From assembly GCA_018608545.1 (NCBI GenBank), contig JABAZI010000084.1, positions 35,106 through 73,239 on the forward strand: DNA of 38,134 nt, given 5' to 3'. A program made the translations under genes and the position numbers. Within the stretch, counting starts at the first letter, position 1; each line of letters begins with the position of its first letter. Shown here one piece after another: positions 1 to 8,764 of the stretch. The stretch is from Polaribacter sp. GTDB lineage: Bacteria > Bacteroidota > Bacteroidia > Flavobacteriales > Flavobacteriaceae. The notes beneath the pieces were generated by a model. The model worked only from the letters and a program-made list of their open reading frames with translations, had not been told where the DNA came from and ran no database searches.

Positions 1-65
1 TTTTTTTCTATAAATTAAAAAAAGAATTTTTTCGTTAATGATAGAATTTAAATTACATTTATCAC

Positions 66-959
66 ATGTCTATAAAAGTTTCTTCTGTTTCTAAATTCTA
101 TAAAAGTCAAAAGGCATTAGACAGCGTTTCCTTTTCTGCAGATAAGGGGCAAGTTATTGGTTTTTTAGGTCCTAATGGAGCAGGAAAATCAACAATGATG
201 AAGATTCTTACAGGTTTTTTAAAACCCACCACCGGTGCCGTTTTTATTGATGAAATAAATGTGTTAGAAAATCCATTAGATGCCCAAAAAATAATAGGGT
301 ATTTGCCAGAGCACAATCCTTTGTACGAAGAGATGTTTGTGCGTGAGTATTTGCAGTTCCAAGCATCCATTTTTAAGGTTGATAAAAGTCAAGTTGACGA
401 CTGTATTGTTCAAGTTGGTTTGACTTCTGAAGCTCATAAAAAAATTCATCAATTATCCAAAGGATATCAGCAAAGAGTTGGGATCGCTGCAGCTATCTTA
501 CACAATCCAAAAGTATTGATTTTAGATGAACCAACTACGGGTCTGGATCCAAATCAATTGATAGAAATTAGAGCATTAATAAAAAAATTAGGAAAAGATA
601 AAACAGTCTTGTTTTCTACACATATTATGCAAGAGGTAGAAGCCATTTGCGATCGAGTAATCATTATTAAGAAAGGCCAAATAATTCGAGATAATACGCT
701 TGTTGAACTTCAAGACAAGCAGGAGCAAAACATCAATGTTATTTTTGATAGTAGCCTAACTTCTGCAAAAATTAATCAACTTGAAAACCTTATTTCATTC
801 AAGGACCTTAAAGATAACACCTGGCATCTTCGGTTTACAAATAATGAAGATATGCGACCTAAATTATTTGATTTCGCACAAGAAAATAAGGTAAAAATCT
901 TAGAACTTACGACTTCCAATAAAAATTTAGAGACTCTTTTCAGAGAGTTTACAAATTAG
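66..959 (+). CDS. gldA: GldA, gliding-motility ABC transporter ATP-binding protein
   Basis: This 297-residue protein is the ATPase subunit of the Gld ABC transporter, which works with the GldF and GldG membrane subunits in Bacteroidota gliding. Visible motifs are Walker A GPNGAGKS (35-42), the ABC signature LSKGYQQ (130-136), Walker B LILDEP (151-156) and an H-loop STHIMQE near residue 185. The segment GYLPEHNPLY (about 79-88) is typical of GldA. A C-terminal domain of about 75 residues follows the nucleotide-binding domain, as in the family. Length matches known GldA. It is convergent with the next gene; the two stop codons are three bases apart, under a 6-bp hairpin (956-970). gldF and gldG are not in the window. 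Other multidrug-type ABC ATPases are the alternative, but the sequence fits GldA best. Confidence 0.88.
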   Translation: MSIKVSSVSKFYKSQKALDSVSFSADKGQVIGFLGPNGAGKSTMMKILTGFLKPTTGAVFIDEINVLENPLDAQKIIGYLPEHNPLYEEMFVREYLQFQASIFKVDKSQVDDCIVQVGLTSEAHKKIHQLSKGYQQRVGIAAAILHNPKVLILDEPTTGLDPNQLIEIRALIKKLGKDKTVLFSTHIMQEVEAICDRVIIIKKGQIIRDNTLVELQDKQEQNINVIFDSSLTSAKINQLENLISFKDLKDNTWHLRFTNNEDMRPKLFDFAQENKVKILELTTSNKNLETLFREFTN

Positions 960-962
960 ATT

Positions 963-2129
963 TTATCTAAAATTATTATTTCTAAAAATAATTTTAAGCT
1001 TGTTCTTCAAATCTTTTCCAGTGTCATAAATCATTTGTTCGTTACTCGGAAAAGGAACTACTTTGTTCGTAATAATTTCTATAAATCGGTCATTTAAAGC
1101 TCTTTTGTCACCACGATAATTTCCATAGATATGCCTAAACGTATATCCACTCACTAAAGGGAAATTTTCAACAATTTGATTGTTGGCTTTTAAATCAATA
1201 TACTTCACATTCCCTCTAATTTCACAGATTTTTGATTGTGTTATTTGGTAAATAGTACATGTAGCATTTACCTTTTTTATAGAGGCTATTTTTTTACCCA
1301 AACTATCTTTACTGTAAATGGTTTGTTCAACCTCTTTTTCTCTAATTAATTCTTTTTCATTTACTCGTTCTGGTGATATATTAATCTTTCTGAAATTGAG
1401 TTCTAATTGGTAATCATAAGCAAGCCTTTTATCTTTTTTATCATGATATATTGTCCAAAAATCATTCAATCGATAAGTATCAAAATTTAGTAAATCTTGT
1501 TCTAATCTTTTAGGAATTACCTGATCTGTTTTGTTTTGTATGGTAACATATACAAAGTCTGTTCCTTTCTGATGGCTTGTTTTTAATAAAGTAGTTACAT
1601 CTCTATAATTGGGAGATAATTTTTGAATATAACTTAAGTCATCATAAATAGCTCTGTACGCTAATTTTGATAAATTTTCGAGTTCAAGCTTAACGATTGA
1701 TTTGTTGTATAAATGAGTGACTAATTTTTGTTTTGTTTCTAAAATATGTTTTTGATAATTTATCAAATCAAAATTTACTTCTTTATTTGTTTTTAATAAA
1801 ACTAATGGTAAAAGAGGTTGTATTTTTTTTTGTCGGTCTGAAAGTCTATGGTATAAATTAAATAATACTTCGATTTTCTCGATGTTATTTTCATTTTTCA
1901 GGAATGTAATCTTTTCATGATCTTCCATGACAGCTTTGTCAAAAGCTTCCTTCAACATTAATACATGTGGTTGATTTCTTTTTTTTGATTTATTATTTTG
2001 GAGTTTTTTAACAGCAATATTTATGGCTGTTTCATAATTTCCCTTATTGATAGCTTGTCTTGTTTTTTTTACACCACTACAACTATATATCAATAAAATA
2101 ATTAAAACAGGAAGTATCTTTTTTTTCAT
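963..2129 (-). CDS. Conserved lipoprotein of unknown function
   Basis: This is a 388-residue exported lipoprotein. The N-terminus has a basic n-region (MKKK), a hydrophobic stretch and a lipobox ending IYSC with the lipidated Cys at about 17. The rest is rich in Lys, Asn and Ile and mostly helical in character, with a tetratricopeptide-like start (GNYETAINIAVKKL). No catalytic motif is visible and I cannot name a family, so no function is offered. It lies downstream of dnaE on the same strand, 43 bases after its stop, and could be read through from it. Confidence 0.75.
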   Translation of the reverse strand: MKKKILPVLIILLIYSCSGVKKTRQAINKGNYETAINIAVKKLQNNKSKKRNQPHVLMLKEAFDKAVMEDHEKITFLKNENNIEKIEVLFNLYHRLSDRQKKIQPLLPLVLLKTNKEVNFDLINYQKHILETKQKLVTHLYNKSIVKLELENLSKLAYRAIYDDLSYIQKLSPNYRDVTTLLKTSHQKGTDFVYVTIQNKTDQVIPKRLEQDLLNFDTYRLNDFWTIYHDKKDKRLAYDYQLELNFRKINISPERVNEKELIREKEVEQTIYSKDSLGKKIASIKKVNATCTIYQITQSKICEIRGNVKYIDLKANNQIVENFPLVSGYTFRHIYGNYRGDKRALNDRFIEIITNKVVPFPSNEQMIYDTGKDLKNKLKIIFRNNNFR

Positions 2130-2172
2130 AACATTTTTAGAAAGAATTAAACAATTATCATACCATACTTGT

Positions 2173-5100
2173 TTAGTTCAATTTATAATCAAATTTTTGT
2201 TGCTCTAAAGTAGTTAATAATTCTGAAGAAATTTTAATTTTAGTATTTCTACTTGGTAAATTTACTTCAATTTTTTCTTTGGCATCCCAAATATTAAAAT
2301 GTAAAGATTGTTTTCCAGGGTTGTTTTTTAGGACAGTTTCAAGATTTAAAATCGAATTTTCTTTAATTTCCTCTAAGGAAATGTTGATTGTAATTTTTTT
2401 ACAAAGCTCATCCATGATGTCATGCAAAAGTTTCATTTCTGTAAATTTTAATCGAGGTTCTCCAGTAACTCCTTCTTTATTTGTCCAACCTGGCTGAATC
2501 GTAGAACGAACAAATAAGAAAGAGTTTGGCACTAAAAAGTGCTTCAATTTTAAATACTCTTCACCAAATATTCGAAATTCATTACTGTCGTTATAATCTT
2601 CAATGGTAAATAAAGCCCATCCTTTTCCAGCTTTAGAAACTCGATGCTGAACATCAGAAATGATTCCAGCAAAAGACAAATTCATTCCCACGTATTTTCC
2701 AATATCACCCTTAAAATGCCTCAAAGATGCATTGCAAAAAATCATTTCGTTTTTAAAATCGTCTAAAGGATGTGCAGAAATATAAATCCCAATTACTTCT
2801 TTTTCTTGAGATAAAAGTTCCATTGTACCCCATGTTTCACATTCTGGAATGTCGGGTTCTGGAAATTGAACAGTGGAGGCTTCACCAAACATAGACACTT
2901 GGGCAGAATTTTTATTTTCTTGAAACTTACTTCCAAATTTCATGGCACGTTCTAAAAATGTAAGACCTTTCTCATCTGTAGAAAAATATTGAGCTCTATG
3001 GGTGTCAGAAAAAGAATCAAAAGCTCCAGCTTTTACCAAGCTGTCAAAAGATTTTTTATTGGCTGCACGCAAATCTACGCGTTTAGCCAGGTCAAAAATT
3101 GAAGTAAAATTTCCGTTTTCTTTCCGTTCTTTAATAATGGCTCTCACGGCAGAAGCACCGACCCCTTTAACAGCTGCCATTCCAAAGCGTACAGCACCTT
3201 CTTTATTTACCGAGAACTTAAGGTAAGATTCATTCAAGTCGGGTCCTAAAACAGCCAATCCCATTCTCCTACATTCCTCCATGAAGAATGAAACAGACTT
3301 AATATCATTCATATTATTAGATAATACGGAAGCCATATATTCTGCAGGATAGTGTGCTTTTAGATAAGCAGTTTGATAGGCTATCCAAGCATAACATGTA
3401 GAGTGAGACTTGTTAAAAGCATAACTAGCAAATGCTTCCCAATCTTTCCATATTTTTTCTAATTTTTCCGCATCATGACCATTTACTGCAGCTTGTTCTA
3501 TAAATTTTGGTTTCATTTTATCCAAAACCGCAATTTGTTTTTTACCCATCGCTTTCCGTAAAACATCCGCTTCACCTTTCGTGAAATCTGCCAATTTCTG
3601 GGAAAGTAACATCACTTGCTCTTGGTACACTGTGATCCCATAAGTTTCTGCCAGGTATTCTTCCATGGCAGGTAAATCATATTCAATGTCTTCTGTACCG
3701 TGTTTCCTGTTAATAAACGAGGGTATGTATTCCATTGGTCCAGGTCTGTATAATGCATTCATTGCAATTAAATCTGCAAATACAGTCGGTTTTAACGAAC
3801 GCATATGTTTTTGCATTCCTGGAGATTCATATTGAAAAATTCCTACAGTTTCTCCTTTTTGAAAGAGTTCATAGGTTTTTTCATCGTCCAAAGGAAAGTT
3901 TTCAGGATCTAATGCGACATTATGTTTCGCTTTTACAATTTTTACAGTATCCTTAATTAATGTCAGGGTTTTTAATCCTAAGAAATCCATTTTTAACAAA
4001 CCTGCAGATTCAACGACAGAATTATCAAATTGAGTCACATACATGTCAGAGTCCTTTGCTAGGGCTACTGGAACATAATTTGTGATATCACTGGGAGTAA
4101 TAATCACCCCACAAGCATGAATTCCAGTATTTCTAACAGAGCCCTCTAAAATAGTCGCTTTGTTGATGGTCTCAGAATCAACGCCCACCCCTAAAGAGAT
4201 GGTTTTCAATTCTTCAATCATTACTTTTTCTTCTGCTCGAAGACCCGCAACTTTTCCTTTACTTTTTGCGTCTTCACCAAAAATATTTTTCAGTTTGATG
4301 TTCGGAATCAATTTTGCAATTCTATCTGCTTCAAAGAGGGGTAAGTCTAAGACTCTTGCAGTATCTCTGATAGAAGATTTTGCAGCCATGGTTCCATAGG
4401 TAATAATTTGGGCAACCTGATTTGCGCCGTATTTATTGATTACATAATCCATCACTCTTCCACGTCCTTCGTCATCAAAATCGATATCGATATCTGGCAT
4501 AGAAATACGTTCTGGGTTTAAAAAACGCTCAAAAAGTAAATCGTATTTGATTGGATCGATGTTGGTAATCCATAAACAGTAAGCAACCACAGATCCTGCC
4601 GCGGAACCTCTTCCAGGACCTACAGCAACATCCATATTTCTTGCTTCTCTAATAAAGTCTTCAACAATTAAGAAATAACCCGGATATCCTGTTTTTTCTA
4701 TTACTGAAAGCTCAAAATCTAAGCGTTCCTTAATCGCTGCTGTAATTTCTCCGTATCTTTTTTTTGCTCCTACAAAAGTCAGGTGTTTTAAGAAATTATT
4801 TTCTCCTCGTTTTCCTTTATCCTCGATATCCTTACGATCTTTAAATTCATCAGGAATGTCAAAAGCCGGTAATAGTACATCTCTGGCTAAGGTAAAAACT
4901 TCGATTTTATCTACAATTTCTTGGATATTAGTGATGGCTTCGGGCAAGTCTGCAAATAAAGTTTTCATTTCGTCCGAAGACTTGAAATAATATTCTTCAT
5001 TGGGTAAACCATATCTGTAACCACGTCCTTTTCCTTTAGGAGTAGCCTGTTTTTCACCATCTTTTACGCACAATAAAATATCGTGTGCATTGGCATCTTT

Positions 5101-6510
5101 TTTTTCTAGATAAAAAGTGTTGTTTGTCGCTATAATTTTAACATCATGTTTTTTAGAAAATTTTAATAAGGTTTCATTTACAATGGTTTCGTCTTGTTGA
5201 TTGTGACGCATTAACTCAATATAAAAATCGTCTTTAAATTCTTCTTTCCACCAAAGCAGCGCATCTTCAGCCTGTTTTTCTCCAAGATTTAAAATTTTAC
5301 TTGGAACCTCACCATATAAATTTCCTGTTAAAACAATGATATCTTCTTTGTACTTTTTGACAATTTCTCTATCAATTCTTGGAACGTAGTAAAACCCGTC
5401 AACAAAAGCAATGGAAGACATTTTCGCTAAATTGTGGTACCCTTTTTTGTTTTTTGCCAACAAAACAACTTGATGTCCATTGTCTTTTACAGACTTATTT
5501 TTATGATCTTCACAAATATTAAATTCACATCCAACAATTGGTTTCATCGGAGTTTCTGCAGTTTTATTATGATTTAGAATAGCGCTGACAAAATGAAAGG
5601 AAGCCATCATGTTTGCAGTATCTGTCATGGCAACTGCAGGCATGTTGTCTTTTGCAGCTGCTTTTATAATGTTACCAATTTGCATGGTAGACTGTAAAAC
5701 AGAAAATTGTGTATGGTTGTGTAAATGTGAAAATTGTACACTTTCTAGCGCAGCTAGTCCCTCTGAAGTAGTTTGTATTGTTTCAACATTTTTTAATTTA
5801 TCGAGACGTTTGCGAATTGTTTCACTTTCTTTTTTAAGATTGATATGCTTCAATCCAATAACTTGAATGGGTGTTGGATTTTCTTCAGAGAACTCATTGA
5901 AATAATCAGCTTCAACAGCTAACTGTTCTTTTGTAAATTCACCTAATCGAATTAATTCTAAAAAACATCGTGTTGTTGCTTCAACATCAGCAGTCGCATT
6001 GTGAGCTTCTCCAAAACCAACACCAAATAAATGCTGGTGCAATTCGGTTAAGGTTGGGAGTTTGAATTTTCCCCCACGACCTCCAGGAATTTTACACATG
6101 AATGCTGTTTTTTCAGTACACGTGTCAAGAATTGGAAGTGAGGTTAGGTTGTTTTCAATTCCGAGTCTATGAAATTCACACCCCATAATATTCAAATCAA
6201 AATTCAAATTTTGACCTACAATAAATGTTGTTTTCTGTAAGGCTTCCTGAAACAACTTCAATCCCTCTGCTAAGGCAATTCCTTGTTCTTCAGCCAATTC
6301 TGTAGAAATCCCATGAATTCTCTCTGCATCATAAGGAATGTTATAGCCATCGGGTTTTATCAAAAAATCATTGTGTGCTACAACAGACCCCATTTTATCA
6401 TGCAATTGCCAAGCAATTTGAACACATCTTGGCCAATTATCAGTATTGGTAATTGGTGCATTCCAGCTTTTTGGTAAACCGGTGGTTTCAGTGTCAAAAA
6501 TTAAGTACAT
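2173..6510 (-). CDS. dnaE: DNA polymerase III subunit alpha with N-terminal proofreading exonuclease
   Basis: This is the replicative polymerase catalytic subunit, 1445 residues against about 1160 in Escherichia coli. The extra length is an N-terminal DEDD-type 3'-5' exonuclease of the DnaQ kind, starting with DTETTGL (6-12) and spanning about 190 residues. A linker is followed by a PHP domain starting near 255 (SHLHNHTQFSVLQ). The palm motif PDIDIDFDD lies near 670-680 and a further palm segment LLKMDFLGLKTL near 840. An OB-fold segment (about 1275-1320) and a C-terminal tail complete it. The exonuclease fusion is normal for Flavobacteriaceae DnaE. The frame is intact, with no intein. The start gives MYLIFDTETTGL, the usual beginning of this family. 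Confidence 0.95.
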   Translation of the reverse strand: MYLIFDTETTGLPKSWNAPITNTDNWPRCVQIAWQLHDKMGSVVAHNDFLIKPDGYNIPYDAERIHGISTELAEEQGIALAEGLKLFQEALQKTTFIVGQNLNFDLNIMGCEFHRLGIENNLTSLPILDTCTEKTAFMCKIPGGRGGKFKLPTLTELHQHLFGVGFGEAHNATADVEATTRCFLELIRLGEFTKEQLAVEADYFNEFSEENPTPIQVIGLKHINLKKESETIRKRLDKLKNVETIQTTSEGLAALESVQFSHLHNHTQFSVLQSTMQIGNIIKAAAKDNMPAVAMTDTANMMASFHFVSAILNHNKTAETPMKPIVGCEFNICEDHKNKSVKDNGHQVVLLAKNKKGYHNLAKMSSIAFVDGFYYVPRIDREIVKKYKEDIIVLTGNLYGEVPSKILNLGEKQAEDALLWWKEEFKDDFYIELMRHNQQDETIVNETLLKFSKKHDVKIIATNNTFYLEKKDANAHDILLCVKDGEKQATPKGKGRGYRYGLPNEEYYFKSSDEMKTLFADLPEAITNIQEIVDKIEVFTLARDVLLPAFDIPDEFKDRKDIEDKGKRGENNFLKHLTFVGAKKRYGEITAAIKERLDFELSVIEKTGYPGYFLIVEDFIREARNMDVAVGPGRGSAAGSVVAYCLWITNIDPIKYDLLFERFLNPERISMPDIDIDFDDEGRGRVMDYVINKYGANQVAQIITYGTMAAKSSIRDTARVLDLPLFEADRIAKLIPNIKLKNIFGEDAKSKGKVAGLRAEEKVMIEELKTISLGVGVDSETINKATILEGSVRNTGIHACGVIITPSDITNYVPVALAKDSDMYVTQFDNSVVESAGLLKMDFLGLKTLTLIKDTVKIVKAKHNVALDPENFPLDDEKTYELFQKGETVGIFQYESPGMQKHMRSLKPTVFADLIAMNALYRPGPMEYIPSFINRKHGTEDIEYDLPAMEEYLAETYGITVYQEQVMLLSQKLADFTKGEADVLRKAMGKKQIAVLDKMKPKFIEQAAVNGHDAEKLEKIWKDWEAFASYAFNKSHSTCYAWIAYQTAYLKAHYPAEYMASVLSNNMNDIKSVSFFMEECRRMGLAVLGPDLNESYLKFSVNKEGAVRFGMAAVKGVGASAVRAIIKERKENGNFTSIFDLAKRVDLRAANKKSFDSLVKAGAFDSFSDTHRAQYFSTDEKGLTFLERAMKFGSKFQENKNSAQVSMFGEASTVQFPEPDIPECETWGTMELLSQEKEVIGIYISAHPLDDFKNEMIFCNASLRHFKGDIGKYVGMNLSFAGIISDVQHRVSKAGKGWALFTIEDYNDSNEFRIFGEEYLKLKHFLVPNSFLFVRSTIQPGWTNKEGVTGEPRLKFTEMKLLHDIMDELCKKITINISLEEIKENSILNLETVLKNNPGKQSLHFNIWDAKEKIEVNLPSRNTKIKISSELLTTLEQQKFDYKLN

Positions 6511-6708
6511 GAAGAATGTTTATTTATTGAAGCGTTGAATTGTTTAAACGCAGTGTAAAAATAGTTTTTTTTGATGAGATTTTAAGTCAGAAGTTATTAA
6601 CGGATGTTTATTGTTTACTTCCTTTTAGGATTCGAAAAAGTGAGAATGATGAGTTCATTTTTTTAAAGAATTTTTTCAGAATTAAAGCCCTAGTTAAAAA
6701 AGGTTTTG

Positions 6709-6716
6709 TATTTTTG
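6709..6716 (+). promoter_or_regulatory. -7 element of the rpsP promoter
   Basis: TATTTTTG is an exact match to the Bacteroidota -7 consensus TAnnTTTG. No good -33 TTTG is seen at the usual 19-21 base spacing. Transcription would start near 6721, giving a leader of about 65 bases before rpsP. Confidence 0.5.
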
Positions 6717-6722
6717 CGCGCA

Positions 6723-6769
6723 CTTACCACGAGATGGTAAGATTTTTAATAATCAAGGTCGAGAACCTT
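6723..6769 (+). promoter_or_regulatory. Two small hairpins in the rpsP leader
   Basis: Two perfect stems lie between the promoter and the start codon. The first is CTTACC/GGTAAG (6723-6728 with 6736-6741), followed by ATTTTTAAT. The second is AAGGT/ACCTT (6755-6759 with 6765-6769), ending 16 bases before the ATG. The first resembles a weak attenuator, the second could affect translation. A regulatory role is inferred from position only. Confidence 0.35.
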
Positions 6770-6785
6770 TAAAAATTAACAAATT

Positions 6786-7346
6786 ATGTCTGTAAAGATT
6801 AGATTACAAAGACACGGTAAAAAAGGGAAACCATTCTATTGGATTGTTGCCGCAGATGCTCGTGCAAAAAGAGATGGTAAATACTTAGAAAAAATAGGTA
6901 CTTACAACCCAAATGTAAACCCTGCAATTATTGATTTAAACATCGATAAAGCTGTAGAATGGTTACAAAATGGTGCGCAACCAACAGATACTGCAAAGAA
7001 CATTTTATCTTACAAAGGTGCGATGTTAAAGAATCATTTAGTTGGAGGTATCCGTAAAGGTGCATTGACACAAGAACAAGCTGATGCTAAGTTTGCTGCA
7101 TGGTTAGAAGATAAAGCTACAAAAATTTCAGATAAAGAAGCAGGATTATCCAAAGCTCAATCTGAAGCAAAAGCGAAAGCTTTAGCGGCTGAAAAAGCGG
7201 TTAATGAAGCAAGAATTGAAGCAGCGAAGCCAGTAGTTGAAGAGGTTGTTGAAGAAGAAGTAGCTGAAACTGAAGCAGTAGCAGAAGCAACTGAAGCAGC
7301 TCCTGAAGCAACTCCAGAAGCAGCAGAAGAAAAAGCAGCAGAATAA
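6786..7346 (+). CDS. rpsP: 30S ribosomal protein S16 with long acidic tail
   Basis: The first 80 or so residues are canonical S16 (VKIRLQRHGKKGKPFYWIV, then a DARAKRDGKYLEKIGTYNP segment). The protein is 186 residues, about twice the E. coli length. The extra part is a coiled, Lys/Ala-rich stretch and then a tail of about 40 residues made almost entirely of Ala, Glu, Val and Thr. Extended S16 tails are common in Bacteroidota. It is the first gene of an rpsP-rimM-tRNA unit, with rimM starting 19 bases after its stop. Confidence 0.97.
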   Translation: MSVKIRLQRHGKKGKPFYWIVAADARAKRDGKYLEKIGTYNPNVNPAIIDLNIDKAVEWLQNGAQPTDTAKNILSYKGAMLKNHLVGGIRKGALTQEQADAKFAAWLEDKATKISDKEAGLSKAQSEAKAKALAAEKAVNEARIEAAKPVVEEVVEEEVAETEAVAEATEAAPEATPEAAEEKAAE

Positions 7347-7365
7347 ATTATAAATTTCTACGGCA

Positions 7366-7890
7366 ATGCGTAAAGAAGATTGTTTTTATTTAGGCAAAAT
7401 CGTAACGAAATATAGTTTTAAAGGTGAGGTTGTTATCAAATTAGATACAGATGAGCCTGAGTTGTATAAAGAAATGGAATCAGTTTATGTCGAATTTGGC
7501 AGTAATCTGGTTCCATTTTTTATAGATAAAAGCTCGCTTCACAAGGGAAATCAATTGCGTGTTCAATTTGAAGATGTATATTCTGAGGAAGAAGCTAATG
7601 CTATTTTAAAGTGTGGTATTTATTTACCTTCAACAATGTTGCCTAAATTATCTGGAAATAAATTTTATTTTCATGAAGTAATTGGCTTTACCATTGTAGA
7701 TGTAAATTTTGGAGATGTTGGTACTATTGTTCATATAAATGACAAAGCAGCCCAACCTCTTTTTGAAATTGACCGAGAAGGAAAAGAAGTTTTTATCCCA
7801 ATGATTGATCAATTCATCAAAAAAGTGGATAGAGATCATAAAAGTATAGAGGTCGAAACTCCAAAAGGATTGATAGAACTCTATTTATAA
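7366..7890 (+). CDS. rimM: 16S rRNA processing protein RimM
   Basis: RimM helps mature the 16S rRNA 3' domain during small-subunit assembly and binds S19. At 174 residues this is normal length. The N-terminal RimM domain starts FYLGKIVTKYSFKGEVVIK (about 7-25) and the C-terminal PRC-barrel-like part includes IHINDKAAQPLFEI and the conserved VFIPMIDQFI. It sits directly behind rpsP, the usual linkage. Its stop codon is immediately followed by the first base of a tRNA-Ser gene with no intervening base. Confidence 0.96.
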   Translation: MRKEDCFYLGKIVTKYSFKGEVVIKLDTDEPELYKEMESVYVEFGSNLVPFFIDKSSLHKGNQLRVQFEDVYSEEEANAILKCGIYLPSTMLPKLSGNKFYFHEVIGFTIVDVNFGDVGTIVHINDKAAQPLFEIDREGKEVFIPMIDQFIKKVDRDHKSIEVETPKGLIELYL

Positions 7891-7975
7891 AGAAAGGTGG
7901 CCGAGTGGTCGAAGGCGCACGCTTGGAAAGCGTGTATACGGCAACGTATCGAGGGTTCGAATCCCTTCCTTTCTG
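7891..7975 (+). tRNA. tRNA-Ser (anticodon GGA)
   Basis: An 85-base class II tRNA. The acceptor stem AGAAAGG (7891-7897) pairs with CCTTTCT (7968-7974), and the discriminator is G. The anticodon stem CACGC/GCGTG closes a seven-base loop with GGA at 7925-7927. A long variable arm (GTATACGGCAACGTATC) and a T-arm with TTCGAAT follow. The CCA end is not encoded. The tRNA begins at the base after the rimM stop, so processing of its 5' end would also trim the rimM mRNA. Confidence 0.97.
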
Positions 7976-7984
7976 CAAAATAAT

Positions 7985-8020
7985 AAAAAATTCTATGTTC
8001 AGTTTGCATAGAATTTTTTT
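7985..8020 (+). terminator. Intrinsic terminator of rpsP-rimM-tRNA-Ser
   Basis: A stem AATTCTATG/CATAGAATT with an eight- to nine-base loop is followed by a T-run (8014-8020). It lies 10 bases after the tRNA. Confidence 0.8.
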
Positions 8021-8041
8021 AGTTAAAAAAATCATTTAATT

Positions 8042-8764
8042 GTGTCTAAGCCATTTCAATTTAAAGAATTTACCATTCACCAAGACAAAACCGCCATGAA
8101 AGTTGGAACAGATGGCGTGCTATTGGGTGCTTGGAGTTCTGTAACTGATTTTCCGGATTCAATTTTAGATATCGGTGCTGGAACAGGGATTGTTTCATTA
8201 ATGCTGGCACAACGATCTGATGCGCTGAATATCGATGCAGTTGAGCTTGATGAGAATGCCTATGAACAAACGGTTGAGAATTTTGAGCGATCAAGTTGGA
8301 GTGATCGTTTGTATTGTTACCATGCTACTTTTCAGGAGTTTGCTAGTGAAATTGCTGCTGATGAGGAAACTTATGACTTAATCGTTTCGAACCCACCATT
8401 TTATACCGCTGGTTTTGAGACTGAAAATAGTGCAAGAAATAAAGCCCGTTCTACCTCGTTTTTATCTTTTGAAGAATTGGTTGAAGGCGTTGTCAATATT
8501 ATTTCAAAAAATGGAAAATTTGTAGTAATTCTTCCTTTTCTAGAAGAACCTAATTTTATTAGCTTGGCAGCTAAAAACAACTTATTTTTAAATCGAGTTT
8601 GCAGAGTTCAAGGGAATTCATTGTCAGAAATAAAAAGAACTTTATTAGAGTTTTCTCTCACTAAAACCAACATAAAAGAAGAACATTTAATCATAGAGTT
8701 ATCTCGTCATCAGTACACAGATGCCTATGTTAATTTGACAAAAGATTTTTACTTAAAAATGTAA
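8042..8764 (+). CDS. trmN6: tRNA1(Val) A37 N6-methyltransferase
   Basis: This 240-residue SAM-dependent methyltransferase (TrmN6/YfiC type) is predicted to methylate N6 of adenine 37 in tRNA1-Val. The N-terminal FTIHQDKTAMKVGTDGVLLGAW segment is characteristic of the family. The SAM loop is DIGAGTG (43-49) and the catalytic N6-adenine motif is NPPFY (117-121). The start is GTG at 8042, because no ATG precedes the conserved KPFQFKEF segment. Its stop codon abuts the stop of the opposite-strand gene at 8765 with no base between, and no terminator is visible there. Confidence 0.87.
   Translation: MSKPFQFKEFTIHQDKTAMKVGTDGVLLGAWSSVTDFPDSILDIGAGTGIVSLMLAQRSDALNIDAVELDENAYEQTVENFERSSWSDRLYCYHATFQEFASEIAADEETYDLIVSNPPFYTAGFETENSARNKARSTSFLSFEELVEGVVNIISKNGKFVVILPFLEEPNFISLAAKNNLFLNRVCRVQGNSLSEIKRTLLEFSLTKTNIKEEHLIIELSRHQYTDAYVNLTKDFYLKM

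Noticed and set aside
6540..6740. 66-codon plus-strand frame before rpsP
   Set aside because: It runs over the rpsP promoter and first hairpin, is low in complexity and has no recognisable features.
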